Shown one piece after another: positions 6,661-13,251 of a DNA stretch of 13,336 nt (within the stretch, counting starts at the first letter, position 1; each line of letters begins with the position of its first letter). The DNA is from Verrucomicrobiia bacterium. GTDB lineage: Bacteria; Verrucomicrobiota; Verrucomicrobiia; JABWAM01. A model generated the notes under the pieces. That model was given only the letters and a program-made list of their open reading frames with translations. It was not told the DNA's origin and searched no databases. Position numbers and translations under genes: made by a program. Location: NCBI GenBank assembly GCA_013360985.1, contig JABWAM010000041.1, positions 1 to 13,336 on the forward strand, read 5' to 3'.

Positions 6661-6672
6661 GCGGCGCGCCGC
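6661..6672. promoter_or_regulatory. 12-bp palindrome in the GT9 leader
   Basis: GCGGCGCGCCGC is a perfect palindrome lying between the candidate -10 box and the start codon of the GT9 gene, at about +2 to +13. That is a classical operator position. In GC-rich DNA such a palindrome can arise by chance, so a regulatory role is only inferred. Confidence 0.3.
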
Positions 6673-6680
6673 ATGAAGCG

Positions 6681-6710
6681 AACCTAATCGGCGACGGAAC
6701 GCGAAGTCAA
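6681..6710 (-). promoter_or_regulatory. Candidate promoter for the GT9 gene
   Basis: On the minus strand TTGACT (6710-6705, 5/6 to the -35 consensus), an 18-bp spacer and TAGGTT (6686-6681, keeping the key T, A and final T) precede the GT9 start by about 32 bp. The predicted transcript start is near 6674. This would let the GT9 gene be expressed separately from the upstream sugar-transferase gene. Confidence 0.4.
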
Positions 6711-6716
6711 TTCCGA

Positions 6717-8114
6717 TCAGTAGGCGTTGCGGAAACTGAAGAGCGTCGCCGTCAAGATGCGCAGATCGAACCACAGGGACCAGTTCTCAAAGTAGTAAAG
6801 GTCGTAGCGCACCCGATCTTCGATCGGGGTGTTTCCCCGAAGGCCGTTGACCTGCGCCCAACCGGTCATCCCCGGTTTGTAGGCGTGGCGCGGCATGTAG
6901 TGGCGAATCTCTTCCTTGAATTGCTCGACGAAGACGGGGCGTTCGGGACGCGGGCCGACGAGGCTCATCTCTCCCTTGAGCACGTTCCAGAACTGAGGGA
7001 CTTCGTCGAGATTATATCTCCGAAGGAAAGCCCCCACCCGCGTTCGGCGCGGATCTTTCTCCTGAGCCCAGACGGGGCCGGTTTCCTTCTCGGCGTCGGG
7101 GCGCATGGTGCGCAACTTGTACATCCGAAAAGGACGCCCCTCGCGTCCACAGCGTTCTTGCATGTAGAAGATCGGCCCGCGCGACTCCAATCGGATGACC
7201 GCCGCGGCGACGAGCAGGATCGGCGCGCTCAACAACAACCCGACCAAGGCGCCCACGAGATCCATCGCGCGCTTAAGAATGCGATTCACGGGATGATCGA
7301 GCGGAAAGTTTCCCAGCCCCAGCAGCGGCACGCCGCTCACGAAATCGAGATGCACGCGCGATGCGAGCACCTCGAACAGATCGGGCACGAGGCGAAAGGA
7401 AACGAGGCGCTGCTCGCACGCCAGGATCCACAAGCTGATCCTTCGCGAGGGGAAATGCAGCGTCGCGAGGATCACCTCGTCCACGTTCTGCTCCTCGATC
7501 CGGGCCTCCAACGCGTCGCTGCGCCCCAACCACGGCACGCCCGCGGGCAAATCGGCGGGCGCCTCATCGGCCAACACCCCCACGATCTCGCGGCCCGAGT
7601 TAACATCGGAGCGCACATGACTGACGAGGTCCGCCCCGCGTTCTCCCCAGCCCACCACCAAGGTGCGCACGCGAAGCCCTCGTTCCCGCAAGAAGCGTCC
7701 CCAGAAGACGCGGAGCGTTTTCCGCAGCAGGAGCAGCCAAAAAATTCCGAGCGCTCCCATGATCAGGACCGCGATGCGCGAGAAGTGAAACTGGGCGCGA
7801 AGGAAAAAACTGAGCGCGAAGAGCACGGCCAGCGAAATCGCCATGCCTTGGGCGACCTGCGCGCCCTCGACGAGAAAAGGGAGCGGGGCGCGAATGTTGT
7901 AGAGCCCAAGCCGTTGGAAGACGACCAAGATGATCCCCGCCCACAACGTCACTGCCGCGACGTAGTTCCCGATCGGCGGGGTGTCGGTCACGGCGATCAC
8001 CCCCAACTCGAATCGCCCGATCCACGCGCACGCGAACGCGAGATACATCGCGAGCGCGTCGGAAAGCAGGGTCCACCCCACCGTCCACGCGCGCACATCT
8101 TGCCGTCGAAGCAT
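6717..8114 (-). CDS. Exopolysaccharide-type undecaprenyl-phosphate sugar-1-phosphate transferase (WcaJ/CpsE-like)
   Basis: Inner-membrane enzyme that moves a sugar 1-phosphate from a nucleotide sugar to undecaprenyl phosphate, the first step of capsule or exopolysaccharide assembly. 465 residues from ATG 8114. Four N-terminal membrane helices (about 13-33, 50-67, 88-106, 113-131) are followed by a Rossmann-like domain (TLVVGWGERGADLV, 151-164) and then a hydrophobic hairpin helix (285-307). The C-terminal catalytic domain follows: RGPIFYMQERCGREGRPFRM (312-331), YKLRTM, RRYNLDEVPQFWNVL (365-379, with the Asp370-Glu371 dyad), SLVGPRPERPVF and KPGMTGWAQVNGLRG. The domain order and length match WcaJ/WbaP-like polyprenyl transferases. 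An open frame runs back to 8435 but that part overlaps the upstream GT4 gene and looks non-coding. Substrate (glucose versus galactose or other) cannot be assigned. It sits between two glycosyltransferase genes on the same strand. Confidence 0.93.
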   Translation of the reverse strand: MLRRQDVRAWTVGWTLLSDALAMYLAFACAWIGRFELGVIAVTDTPPIGNYVAAVTLWAGIILVVFQRLGLYNIRAPLPFLVEGAQVAQGMAISLAVLFALSFFLRAQFHFSRIAVLIMGALGIFWLLLLRKTLRVFWGRFLRERGLRVRTLVVGWGERGADLVSHVRSDVNSGREIVGVLADEAPADLPAGVPWLGRSDALEARIEEQNVDEVILATLHFPSRRISLWILACEQRLVSFRLVPDLFEVLASRVHLDFVSGVPLLGLGNFPLDHPVNRILKRAMDLVGALVGLLLSAPILLVAAAVIRLESRGPIFYMQERCGREGRPFRMYKLRTMRPDAEKETGPVWAQEKDPRRTRVGAFLRRYNLDEVPQFWNVLKGEMSLVGPRPERPVFVEQFKEEIRHYMPRHAYKPGMTGWAQVNGLRGNTPIEDRVRYDLYYFENWSLWFDLRILTATLFSFRNAY

Positions 8115-8200
8115 GGGGGGAGCATCCCGTTTCGACGCCTCCGTCTCAAGCCGCAACCTTGGCGCCCCTTCGGCCTCGAAACGCGCGCCCTCGCGCCCAA

Positions 8201-8218
8201 CCCTCAGGCGCCAGAGGG
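8201..8218. repeat. Near-palindrome across the stop codon of the second GT4 gene
   Basis: CCCTCAGGCGCCAGAGGG has 5-bp outer arms and a GGCGCC core, with one A/A mismatch pair. It includes the TGA stop of the leftward GT4 gene (8204-8206). There is no T run on either side, so a terminator role is doubtful; an mRNA 3'-end stabilising structure or chance are alternatives. Confidence 0.4.
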
Positions 8219-9292
8219 CGTCAGGCGACGCTGCATCTCGGAGCGAAAACGAGCGCGGGCAAATCGTTCGGCTTGCGCGCGCAGCTTTCCGACCTCCCAG
8301 ACTTGGCGCTCGGCCCGATTGAGCGCCGCGAGCAAGGCCTCGACCTTCGGCTCGCCGAAGAAAATTCCGGTCTCCCCTTCGCGCACCGTCTCTCGCGCGC
8401 CGCCCACGCCATAAGCGACCACGGGACATCCACACGCCTGCGCCTCCAACGGCACAATCCCGAAATCTTCTTCGCCGGGGAAGACCAGTCCGCGCGCTTT
8501 CCCGTAGAGCTCGCGCACCGTCTCATCGGACTGCCACCCGAGGAACTCCACGTTCGGAGGCGCGACGCTCCGCAGCGCGTCCAGCATCGTCCCTTTGCCC
8601 ACCACGACGAGGCGGCGCCCCCACCGGCGAAAGGCCTCGATCGCAAGATCGGCGCGCTTATACGGCTCGAGCGCGCCGGCCATCAGCCAGAAATCTTCGC
8701 GCGCCCTCTCCCAAAGGGGAGGACGGTAAAACTCCGTGTCCACCGGCGGATACACCACCGCCGCCTCGCGACGATAAAAACGGCGGATGCGTTCGGCGAC
8801 ATGCTCTGAAATGCCGATGAACTCGTCCACCTGACGATTGGAACGCAGGTCCCACGCGCGCAACGGTCCGCGCACGGCGCGAAGCGCCCACTGTTTCCAG
8901 TCGCCGGCGTAGTAGTGATCGCCCTGGCTCCAGATATAGCGCATCGGAGTGAAACAGTAACAAACGCGCCGCGCCGCCCGAGGAAACTTCACCCCTTTGG
9001 CCACCGCATGACAGGAGCTGAGCACGAGGTCATACTCTTCTCCGCCCGTATTCCACGTCTCGACGATCGCCGGCAAAAACGGGAGGTAATAGCGGTAGCG
9101 CGCCGCCGCGCCCGGCATATTTTGCAGCGCCGAAACGCGGATCTCCATGCGCTCAATCGTCGGCGAAACGCTTCCTTTCACGTGAAGCAGCGTGAAAAGC
9201 CGCGCGTTGGGAAACATTTCGCAGAACACCTCGAGACACTTCTCGCCTCCCCGCATCCCCGTCAACCAGTCGTGAACGAGGGCGACCTTCAT
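8204..9292 (-). CDS. Family 4 glycosyltransferase
   Basis: Predicted cytoplasmic glycosyltransferase of 362 residues, GT-B fold. N-terminal MKVALVHDWLTGMRGGEK is a characteristic opening for a group of exopolysaccharide GT4 enzymes. The C-terminal donor domain contains FWLMAGALEPYKRADLAIEA (201-220, with the phosphate-binding Lys212), RRLVVVGKG, VEFLGWQSDETVRELYGKAR and GLVFPGEEDFGIVPLEAQAC (268-287), which holds the EX7E pair Glu275/Glu283. These support a retaining, nucleotide-sugar-dependent enzyme. No Shine-Dalgarno is visible before the ATG at 9292; a TATGAT-like -10 (9331-9326, minus strand) lies 34 bp upstream without a good -35. It is the first gene of the leftward GT4/sugar-transferase/GT9 series, 89 bp before the transferase. 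Possibly adds the second sugar after the initiating transferase; this is inferred from position. Confidence 0.92.
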   Translation of the reverse strand: MKVALVHDWLTGMRGGEKCLEVFCEMFPNARLFTLLHVKGSVSPTIERMEIRVSALQNMPGAAARYRYYLPFLPAIVETWNTGGEEYDLVLSSCHAVAKGVKFPRAARRVCYCFTPMRYIWSQGDHYYAGDWKQWALRAVRGPLRAWDLRSNRQVDEFIGISEHVAERIRRFYRREAAVVYPPVDTEFYRPPLWERAREDFWLMAGALEPYKRADLAIEAFRRWGRRLVVVGKGTMLDALRSVAPPNVEFLGWQSDETVRELYGKARGLVFPGEEDFGIVPLEAQACGCPVVAYGVGGARETVREGETGIFFGEPKVEALLAALNRAERQVWEVGKLRAQAERFARARFRSEMQRRLTPSGA

Positions 9293-9477
9293 CAGGAAGA
9301 CGCGACGTTGAGGGTTCGGCGCGGAATCATAGAACGGCGAAATTGCTAGCAGACTGGCGCCCCCTCAGGCGAGCGCGCGCGTCTCCTCTCCGTCTCTCTT
9401 GCATCCGCGCCGCGCATTCGGTTTTCTGTTGGCCGCCTTCGCTCCCCCTCCTCGCTTCAAACCTCAACCTCGTCTCC

Positions 9478-11010
9478 ATGAAAACCGCCCTGATCTCCCT
9501 CTCCGACAAGACCGGCGCGCTCGACCTCGCGCGCGCGGCGGTCGCCGCCGGCTTCCAAATCCTCTCGACCGGAGGAACCGCCCGCGTCTTTCGCGAAGCG
9601 GACATCCCCGTGCGCGAAGTGAGCGATTACACCGGCTTTCCCGAGATGATGGATGGACGGGTCAAAACGCTTCACCCGAAGATCCACGGCGCCCTCCTCC
9701 ACCTTCGCGATCATCCCGAACATGTCCGTCAAGCGCGCGAGCACGGGATCGGCGCCATCGATCTGGTCGCCGTGAACCTTTACCCCTTCGAAGCGACGGT
9801 CGCAAAGCCCGGCTGCGCGCGGGAGGAAGCCATCGAGCAGATCGATATCGGCGGCCCCTCCATGCTCCGGAGCGCCGCAAAAAACCATCAGAGTGTCACG
9901 GTCGTCGTGGACCCGGCCGATTACGCGACCATCATCGCCGAACTGCGCGCCGCGGGCCACACCTCCCTCGAAACGCGCCGCGCCCTGGCGCAAAAAGCAT
10001 TCGCGACCACGGCGCGTTACGATTCCGCCATCGCGGCGTATCTCGCCCAAACCAACGACGGCGGCGCGATCCTTCCCGAGGTCTGGGCGCCGCAATTCCG
10101 TAAAGCGCAATCTCTCCGCTACGGGGAAAACCCCCATCAAACGGCCGCGCTCTACGGCGATTTCTTTTGCCGCTTCGAACAGCTTCACGGCAAGGAGCTC
10201 TCCTACAACAACCTCCTCGATCTTACCGCCGCGTCAGAGCTCATCGCCGAATTCGACGAACCCACCGTCGCGATCCTCAAGCATAACAACCCCTGCGGCG
10301 TCGGCCAAGGCGCCTCGCCGGCCGAGGCGTGGGACAAGGCCTTCGCGACCGATCGCCAGGCGCCCTTCGGCGGGATCATCGCCACAAACCGCCCGGTCGA
10401 TCTCGCGCTCGCGGGCAAAATCGCCGAAATTTTCAGCGAGGTGATCGTCGCTCCCGCCTTCACCGCCGACGCGCGCACCCTGCTTGAAAAAAAGAAAAAC
10501 CTGCGCCTCATGCTTCAAAAGACGGCATCCCCTCCGCCCGGCGGCCAACTCGAAGTCCGCTCCTGTCCGGGCGGCGTGCTCATCCAGCAAGCCGACGCGC
10601 TTCCTCAACCCGAATCGGAATGGAAAGTGGTTACGCGCCGCGCACCCACCGCCGACGAGATGCGCGCGCTGCGCTTCGGCTGGCGCGTGGTGAAACGGGT
10701 CAAATCCAACGCGATCGTTTTCGCGGGGCCCGACCGCACCCTGGGCATCGGCGCCGGACAGATGAGCCGCGTGGATTCCACGCGCATCGCCGCGTGGAAA
10801 GCGAAGGAGGCAGGCCTTTCCCTCGCGGGCAGCATCGTCGCTTCCGACGCCTTCTTCCCATTTCCCGACGGCCTCCTCGCGGCGGCTGACGCCGGCGCAA
10901 GAGCGGCAATTCAACCCGGCGGCTCGGTAAAAGACGCCGACGTCATCGCCGCCGCCGACGCCCGGGGCCTCGCCATGATCTTCACCGGCCGCCGTCACTT
11001 CCGACACTGA
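9478..11010 (+). CDS. purH: Bifunctional AICAR formyltransferase / IMP cyclohydrolase
   Basis: Catalyses the last two steps of purine synthesis: formylation of AICAR by 10-formyl-tetrahydrofolate, then ring closure to IMP, in the cytoplasm. 510 residues, close to the usual 510-530. N-terminal MGS-like cyclohydrolase domain: ALISLSDKTG (4-13), ILSTGGTARVF, EVSDYTGFPEMMDGRVKTLH (47-66), PKIHGALL and IDIGGPSMLRSAAKNH. C-terminal formyltransferase domain: RYGENPHQTAALYG, AILKHNNPCGVG (265-276, containing the catalytic Lys268-His269 pair), GGIIATNRPVD, IGAGQMSRVDS and the typical ending FTGRRHFRH. ATG 9478 is the conserved start; the open frame upstream is not conserved. No Shine-Dalgarno; the preceding 60 bases are pyrimidine-rich on the coding strand. 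No other purine gene is adjacent. Confidence 0.98.
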   Translation: MKTALISLSDKTGALDLARAAVAAGFQILSTGGTARVFREADIPVREVSDYTGFPEMMDGRVKTLHPKIHGALLHLRDHPEHVRQAREHGIGAIDLVAVNLYPFEATVAKPGCAREEAIEQIDIGGPSMLRSAAKNHQSVTVVVDPADYATIIAELRAAGHTSLETRRALAQKAFATTARYDSAIAAYLAQTNDGGAILPEVWAPQFRKAQSLRYGENPHQTAALYGDFFCRFEQLHGKELSYNNLLDLTAASELIAEFDEPTVAILKHNNPCGVGQGASPAEAWDKAFATDRQAPFGGIIATNRPVDLALAGKIAEIFSEVIVAPAFTADARTLLEKKKNLRLMLQKTASPPPGGQLEVRSCPGGVLIQQADALPQPESEWKVVTRRAPTADEMRALRFGWRVVKRVKSNAIVFAGPDRTLGIGAGQMSRVDSTRIAAWKAKEAGLSLAGSIVASDAFFPFPDGLLAAADAGARAAIQPGGSVKDADVIAAADARGLAMIFTGRRHFRH

Positions 11011-11251
11011 GAGCAGGTTCCTTTTCGAACACGCTCTGAGAGAGGGCTTGGAAATTCCGCAGAAGAAGCCCCTCCTCGCTTCCCGGCTTCCCCCTAAAAG
11101 ACCGCCCGTCGATCCGACGCGACAAAAAAGGCGTTGCGTCTCGCGCGGGGATCAGGCCCGACCTCCCGCATCGCGAACTTCTCGAATGAATCGGGCGCGT
11201 TCCCGATCGAAGTGAGGCCGTTTGCCGCCGCATCAACCTTCGGCGACAAGA
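11011..11251. other. Convergent spacer between purH and dsbD with several hairpins
   Basis: This 241-bp stretch is the longest gap in the window. Minus-strand open frames cross it, but none has a start, ribosome site or recognisable motif. It holds four inverted repeats: 11011-11035 (GAGC/GCTC plus GTTC/GAAC around CTTTTC, directly after the purH stop); 11044-11071 (GGGCTT/AAGCCC); 11116-11140 (8-bp stem GACGCGAC/GTTGCGTC including one G-U pair in the plus-strand RNA, loop AAAAAAGGC); and 11190-11207 (ATCGGG/CCCGAT). None is followed by a clear T run. They may serve as Rho-independent-like or mRNA 3'-end structures. Confidence 0.4.
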
Positions 11252-13105
11252 CTACCGCGGCCGCGCGGAAGCGTCCGCGGCGCGAGAGAGGGCGTCCAAG
11301 ACAAGCGACGGGGTGAGCACTTCCGGAAGAACGATCGGCGGTCGTGCGCGGTCGGCGGGATAAACGACGCCAAGCGGCACGCCGCTGCGGCCAAAAGACT
11401 TCAAGGCGCGCGTGATCGCGTCGTCGCGCCGCGTGTAATCGGCGCGGAAAGCGATTGCGCCGATTTCGCGCAGCTTCGCCCGCACGGCGGGGATCTCGAT
11501 GGAGGTTCGTTTGTTCATCTGGCAGGTGAGACACCAGTTCGCCGTGAAATCCACAAAGAGCGGAGCGCGCGTCTCGCGGAGAACGCTTTCCACCGCCTCC
11601 GCCGACCACGATCGCCACGCGATTCCTTCCACAGCGGCCGCGCGCTCCGCCTTCGGATTCGCCAAGACTTTCATGAGAGGCCCCGATCCGAGCCATGCCG
11701 CGAGGAGCACGACGCCCACCGCCAGCCATCCGCGCCGAGGGTGCCACGCGCCGAGGGCCCAAAGCGCCAGCGACGCGGCGAGAAGAACCGCGAGGAGCAC
11801 GGCGGCCGCATCGTTGCCATACGCGGCGCCGAGCGTCCACGCGAGCCAGAGCGAAGTGGCGAGCATGGGGAACCCCATAAACTGCTTGAAGCGCGCCATC
11901 CATGCGCCCGGCTTCGGAAGGAATTTCAGCAGCGAAGGGCGCGCCGCGAGGAGGGCGTAGGGCGCAGCCAAACCCGCGCCCGCCGCCGTGAAGAAGAGAA
12001 GCACCTCTCCCGCCGGTCGGCTCAAGGCGTAGAACATCGCCGTGCTGAGAAACGGCGCGGTGCAAGGGGTCGCCAACACCGTCGCCAGCACGCCGTTGAA
12101 AAAGGCGCCTGCGCTCCCTTCGCGGGCGGCAAGCGTACCCGCCGCTTGGATCGCACCGCCGCCGGCGCCCATCTCGAACACGCCAAAAAAGCTGAGCGCC
12201 ACCGCGGTGGTCACCAGCGCCATCGCAAGAAGGAACCGCGGTTCCTGGAACTGGAAGCCCCAGCCGATCTCGCGTCCCGCAGCCTGCAAACCGATGACGA
12301 CGAGCGCAAGCGCCCAAAACGAAACGAGCACGCCGAGGACGAACCACGCGCCGAGACGTCGCGCGCCGTTCGTCCCGTCACCCTGACGGACGAACCCGAG
12401 GATCTTGATCGCGATCACGGGCAGCACGCACGGCATCACATTCAGGATCAGTCCGCCGAGGAAGGCGGCGCCGAGAAGGGAGAAAAATCCGGCGTTCGAC
12501 GTCCGGCGTTCAGGAGAGACCGCGCCCCTTCCCTCCGCGCCGTTTTCTCGATCCGGCGCCCAATCGTCGGAAGGGACTTGGCGGCGGAAGCGATCGAGGA
12601 GCGCGCGCTCTTGCGGATCGCCCGCAACGCTCGTCGCTCCAACGCGCAGCGTTCGGGAAAGGGCCGCCGAACCCGGCACACAACTCTCCTTGCACTCCAG
12701 CCATTCCACCTTCGCGCGGAGAACGATCGTCCTTCCCATGGGCAACCCTTCGCGCGGCGCCGTGATCCGCGCGAGGAGGACCACCTCGTTTTCATAGCCG
12801 TAGGCGACCAGCCCCCCCTCCTTGAAGACCTTGGGCTTCGGCCACCGCAGCGGCGCCGCGACGAACCCTTTCGGGAGTTCCCACGAGACGCTCGTCGCGA
12901 GCCCCGAATCGCCGGGGTCTTTCCAGTAAGTATGCCCGCCGGGCTCCATCTCGAGGCGAATCCCGACATCGAACGAATCGCCCGGCGCAAGGGTCGCGAG
13001 ATCGGCGACAAACGACGCCCGCGTATGCGACTCGGCGGACCTCGCGACGAACGTCGAGAGAGCCCACCCCGCGGCAGCGAGAAAAAGCATGCGACGCACG
13101 ATCAT
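11252..13105 (-). CDS. dsbD: Thiol:disulfide interchange protein DsbD (protein-disulfide reductase)
   Basis: Inner-membrane conduit that passes electrons from cytosolic thioredoxin to periplasmic thiols, for example disulfide isomerases or cytochrome c maturation. 617 residues with the full three-part layout. A signal peptide MIVRRMLFLAAAGWALSTFV precedes a periplasmic N-terminal domain whose cysteines are Cys138 and Cys142 (WLECKESCVPG). The eight-helix membrane part starts at about 207 and carries the redox pair Cys226 (LNVMPCVLPV) and Cys348 (LATPCTAPFL). A C-terminal thioredoxin domain has FVDFTANWCLTCQMNK (Cys525/Cys528) and cis-proline in GVPLG. The Cys-x3-Cys spacing of the N domain and its fold sequence (MEPGGHTYWKDPGDSG) resemble the ScsB/long DsbD branch rather than E. 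coli DsbD. Divergent from serS. A candidate promoter sits only 6 bp upstream of the ATG. Confidence 0.95.
   Translation of the reverse strand: MIVRRMLFLAAAGWALSTFVARSAESHTRASFVADLATLAPGDSFDVGIRLEMEPGGHTYWKDPGDSGLATSVSWELPKGFVAAPLRWPKPKVFKEGGLVAYGYENEVVLLARITAPREGLPMGRTIVLRAKVEWLECKESCVPGSAALSRTLRVGATSVAGDPQERALLDRFRRQVPSDDWAPDRENGAEGRGAVSPERRTSNAGFFSLLGAAFLGGLILNVMPCVLPVIAIKILGFVRQGDGTNGARRLGAWFVLGVLVSFWALALVVIGLQAAGREIGWGFQFQEPRFLLAMALVTTAVALSFFGVFEMGAGGGAIQAAGTLAAREGSAGAFFNGVLATVLATPCTAPFLSTAMFYALSRPAGEVLLFFTAAGAGLAAPYALLAARPSLLKFLPKPGAWMARFKQFMGFPMLATSLWLAWTLGAAYGNDAAAVLLAVLLAASLALWALGAWHPRRGWLAVGVVLLAAWLGSGPLMKVLANPKAERAAAVEGIAWRSWSAEAVESVLRETRAPLFVDFTANWCLTCQMNKRTSIEIPAVRAKLREIGAIAFRADYTRRDDAITRALKSFGRSGVPLGVVYPADRARPPIVLPEVLTPSLVLDALSRAADASARPR
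12199..12246. repeat. Two perfect palindromes inside dsbD
   Basis: CCACCGCGGTGG (12199-12210) and AGGAACCGCGGTTCCT (12231-12246) are both perfect and share the core ACCGCGGT, with centres 34 bp apart. They lie in codons for membrane-segment residues (LVTTAVAL and QEPRFL). Codon constraints in GC-rich DNA are a sufficient explanation; the 16-bp one is still uncommon by chance. Confidence 0.6.
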
Positions 13106-13111
13106 GTCGTC

Positions 13112-13140
13112 AAGCTACCATCGCCGTTCGCCCCAGGCAA
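13112..13140 (-). promoter_or_regulatory. Candidate promoter for dsbD (leaderless geometry)
   Basis: On the minus strand TTGCCT (13140-13135, 4/6), a 17-bp spacer and TAGCTT (13117-13112, with the key T, A and final T) end only 6 bp before the dsbD ATG at 13105. Transcription would start at or next to the A of the start codon. No Shine-Dalgarno is present. The -10 box has the same TA-x-x-x-T form as the one proposed for the GT9 gene. Confidence 0.4.
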
Positions 13141-13155
13141 CGAGGGGCATCCTGG

Positions 13156-13196
13156 AGGACCGCTCCGTCGGAGGGCGAGGCGCGGGCGGCGGTCCT
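13156..13196 (+). promoter_or_regulatory. Nested inverted repeat in the serS leader
   Basis: Outer arms AGGACCGC (13156-13163) and GCGGTCCT (13189-13196) are perfect complements. Between them, and sharing one base, lies a second exact inverted repeat CTCCGTCGGAG (13163-13173). It lies 35 bp before the serS start codon in the divergent dsbD/serS region. It could be an attenuator-like leader structure, a protein-binding site, or chance in GC-rich DNA. It does not match the T-box consensus. Confidence 0.45.
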
Positions 13197-13220
13197 TGCA
13201 TTCATCTCGGCGCGCGGATA

Positions 13221-13251
13221 GAGGAATCGCATGCTCGATCTCAAGCATGCG
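13221..13251 (+). promoter_or_regulatory. serS ribosome binding site and start-codon hairpin
   Basis: GAGGAA (13221-13226), 4 bp before the ATG, is the clearest Shine-Dalgarno in the window. Immediately after it, CGCATGCT (13228-13235, containing the ATG) is an exact complement of AGCATGCG (13244-13251), leaving an 8-base loop. In mRNA this would bury the start codon in an 8-bp stem while leaving the Shine-Dalgarno free, a geometry able to tune initiation. Confidence 0.5.

Noticed and set aside
6513..8414. A 633-codon open frame on the plus strand across the GT9 and sugar-transferase genes
   Set aside because: It runs antisense to two clear enzyme genes, has low-complexity Arg/His/Glu-rich composition and no recognisable domain, and such long mirror frames are expected opposite GC-rich codon usage.
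8115..8435. N-terminal extension of the sugar transferase (extra 107 residues in frame)
   Set aside because: It overlaps the upstream GT4 coding region antisense-free but in another frame, is Arg-rich, and the family normally starts at the first membrane helix near ATG 8114.
9343..9477. 45-residue N-terminal extension of PurH
   Set aside because: PurH proteins begin directly with the ALISLSDKTG strand; the extension has no conserved features and no better start signal.
10982..11236. An 84-codon minus-strand frame between dsbD and purH
   Set aside because: It overlaps the end of purH in antisense, has no ribosome site, and I recognise no motif; not enough to call a gene.
11094..12347. A 417-codon minus-strand frame overlapping dsbD and extending 158 bp past its stop
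   Set aside because: The dsbD frame keeps all three domains to a normal C-terminus. The shifted frame is Arg/Gly-rich without motifs, so I see no evidence of a frameshifted extension.
13151..13196. T-box riboswitch upstream of serS, suggested by TGGAGGACCGC and a GCGGTCC arm
   Set aside because: The TGGN-ACC spacing is wrong by two bases, the specifier base would not fit tRNA-Ser (a C is expected, A is seen), and only about 125 bp are available, too short for a Stem I domain.
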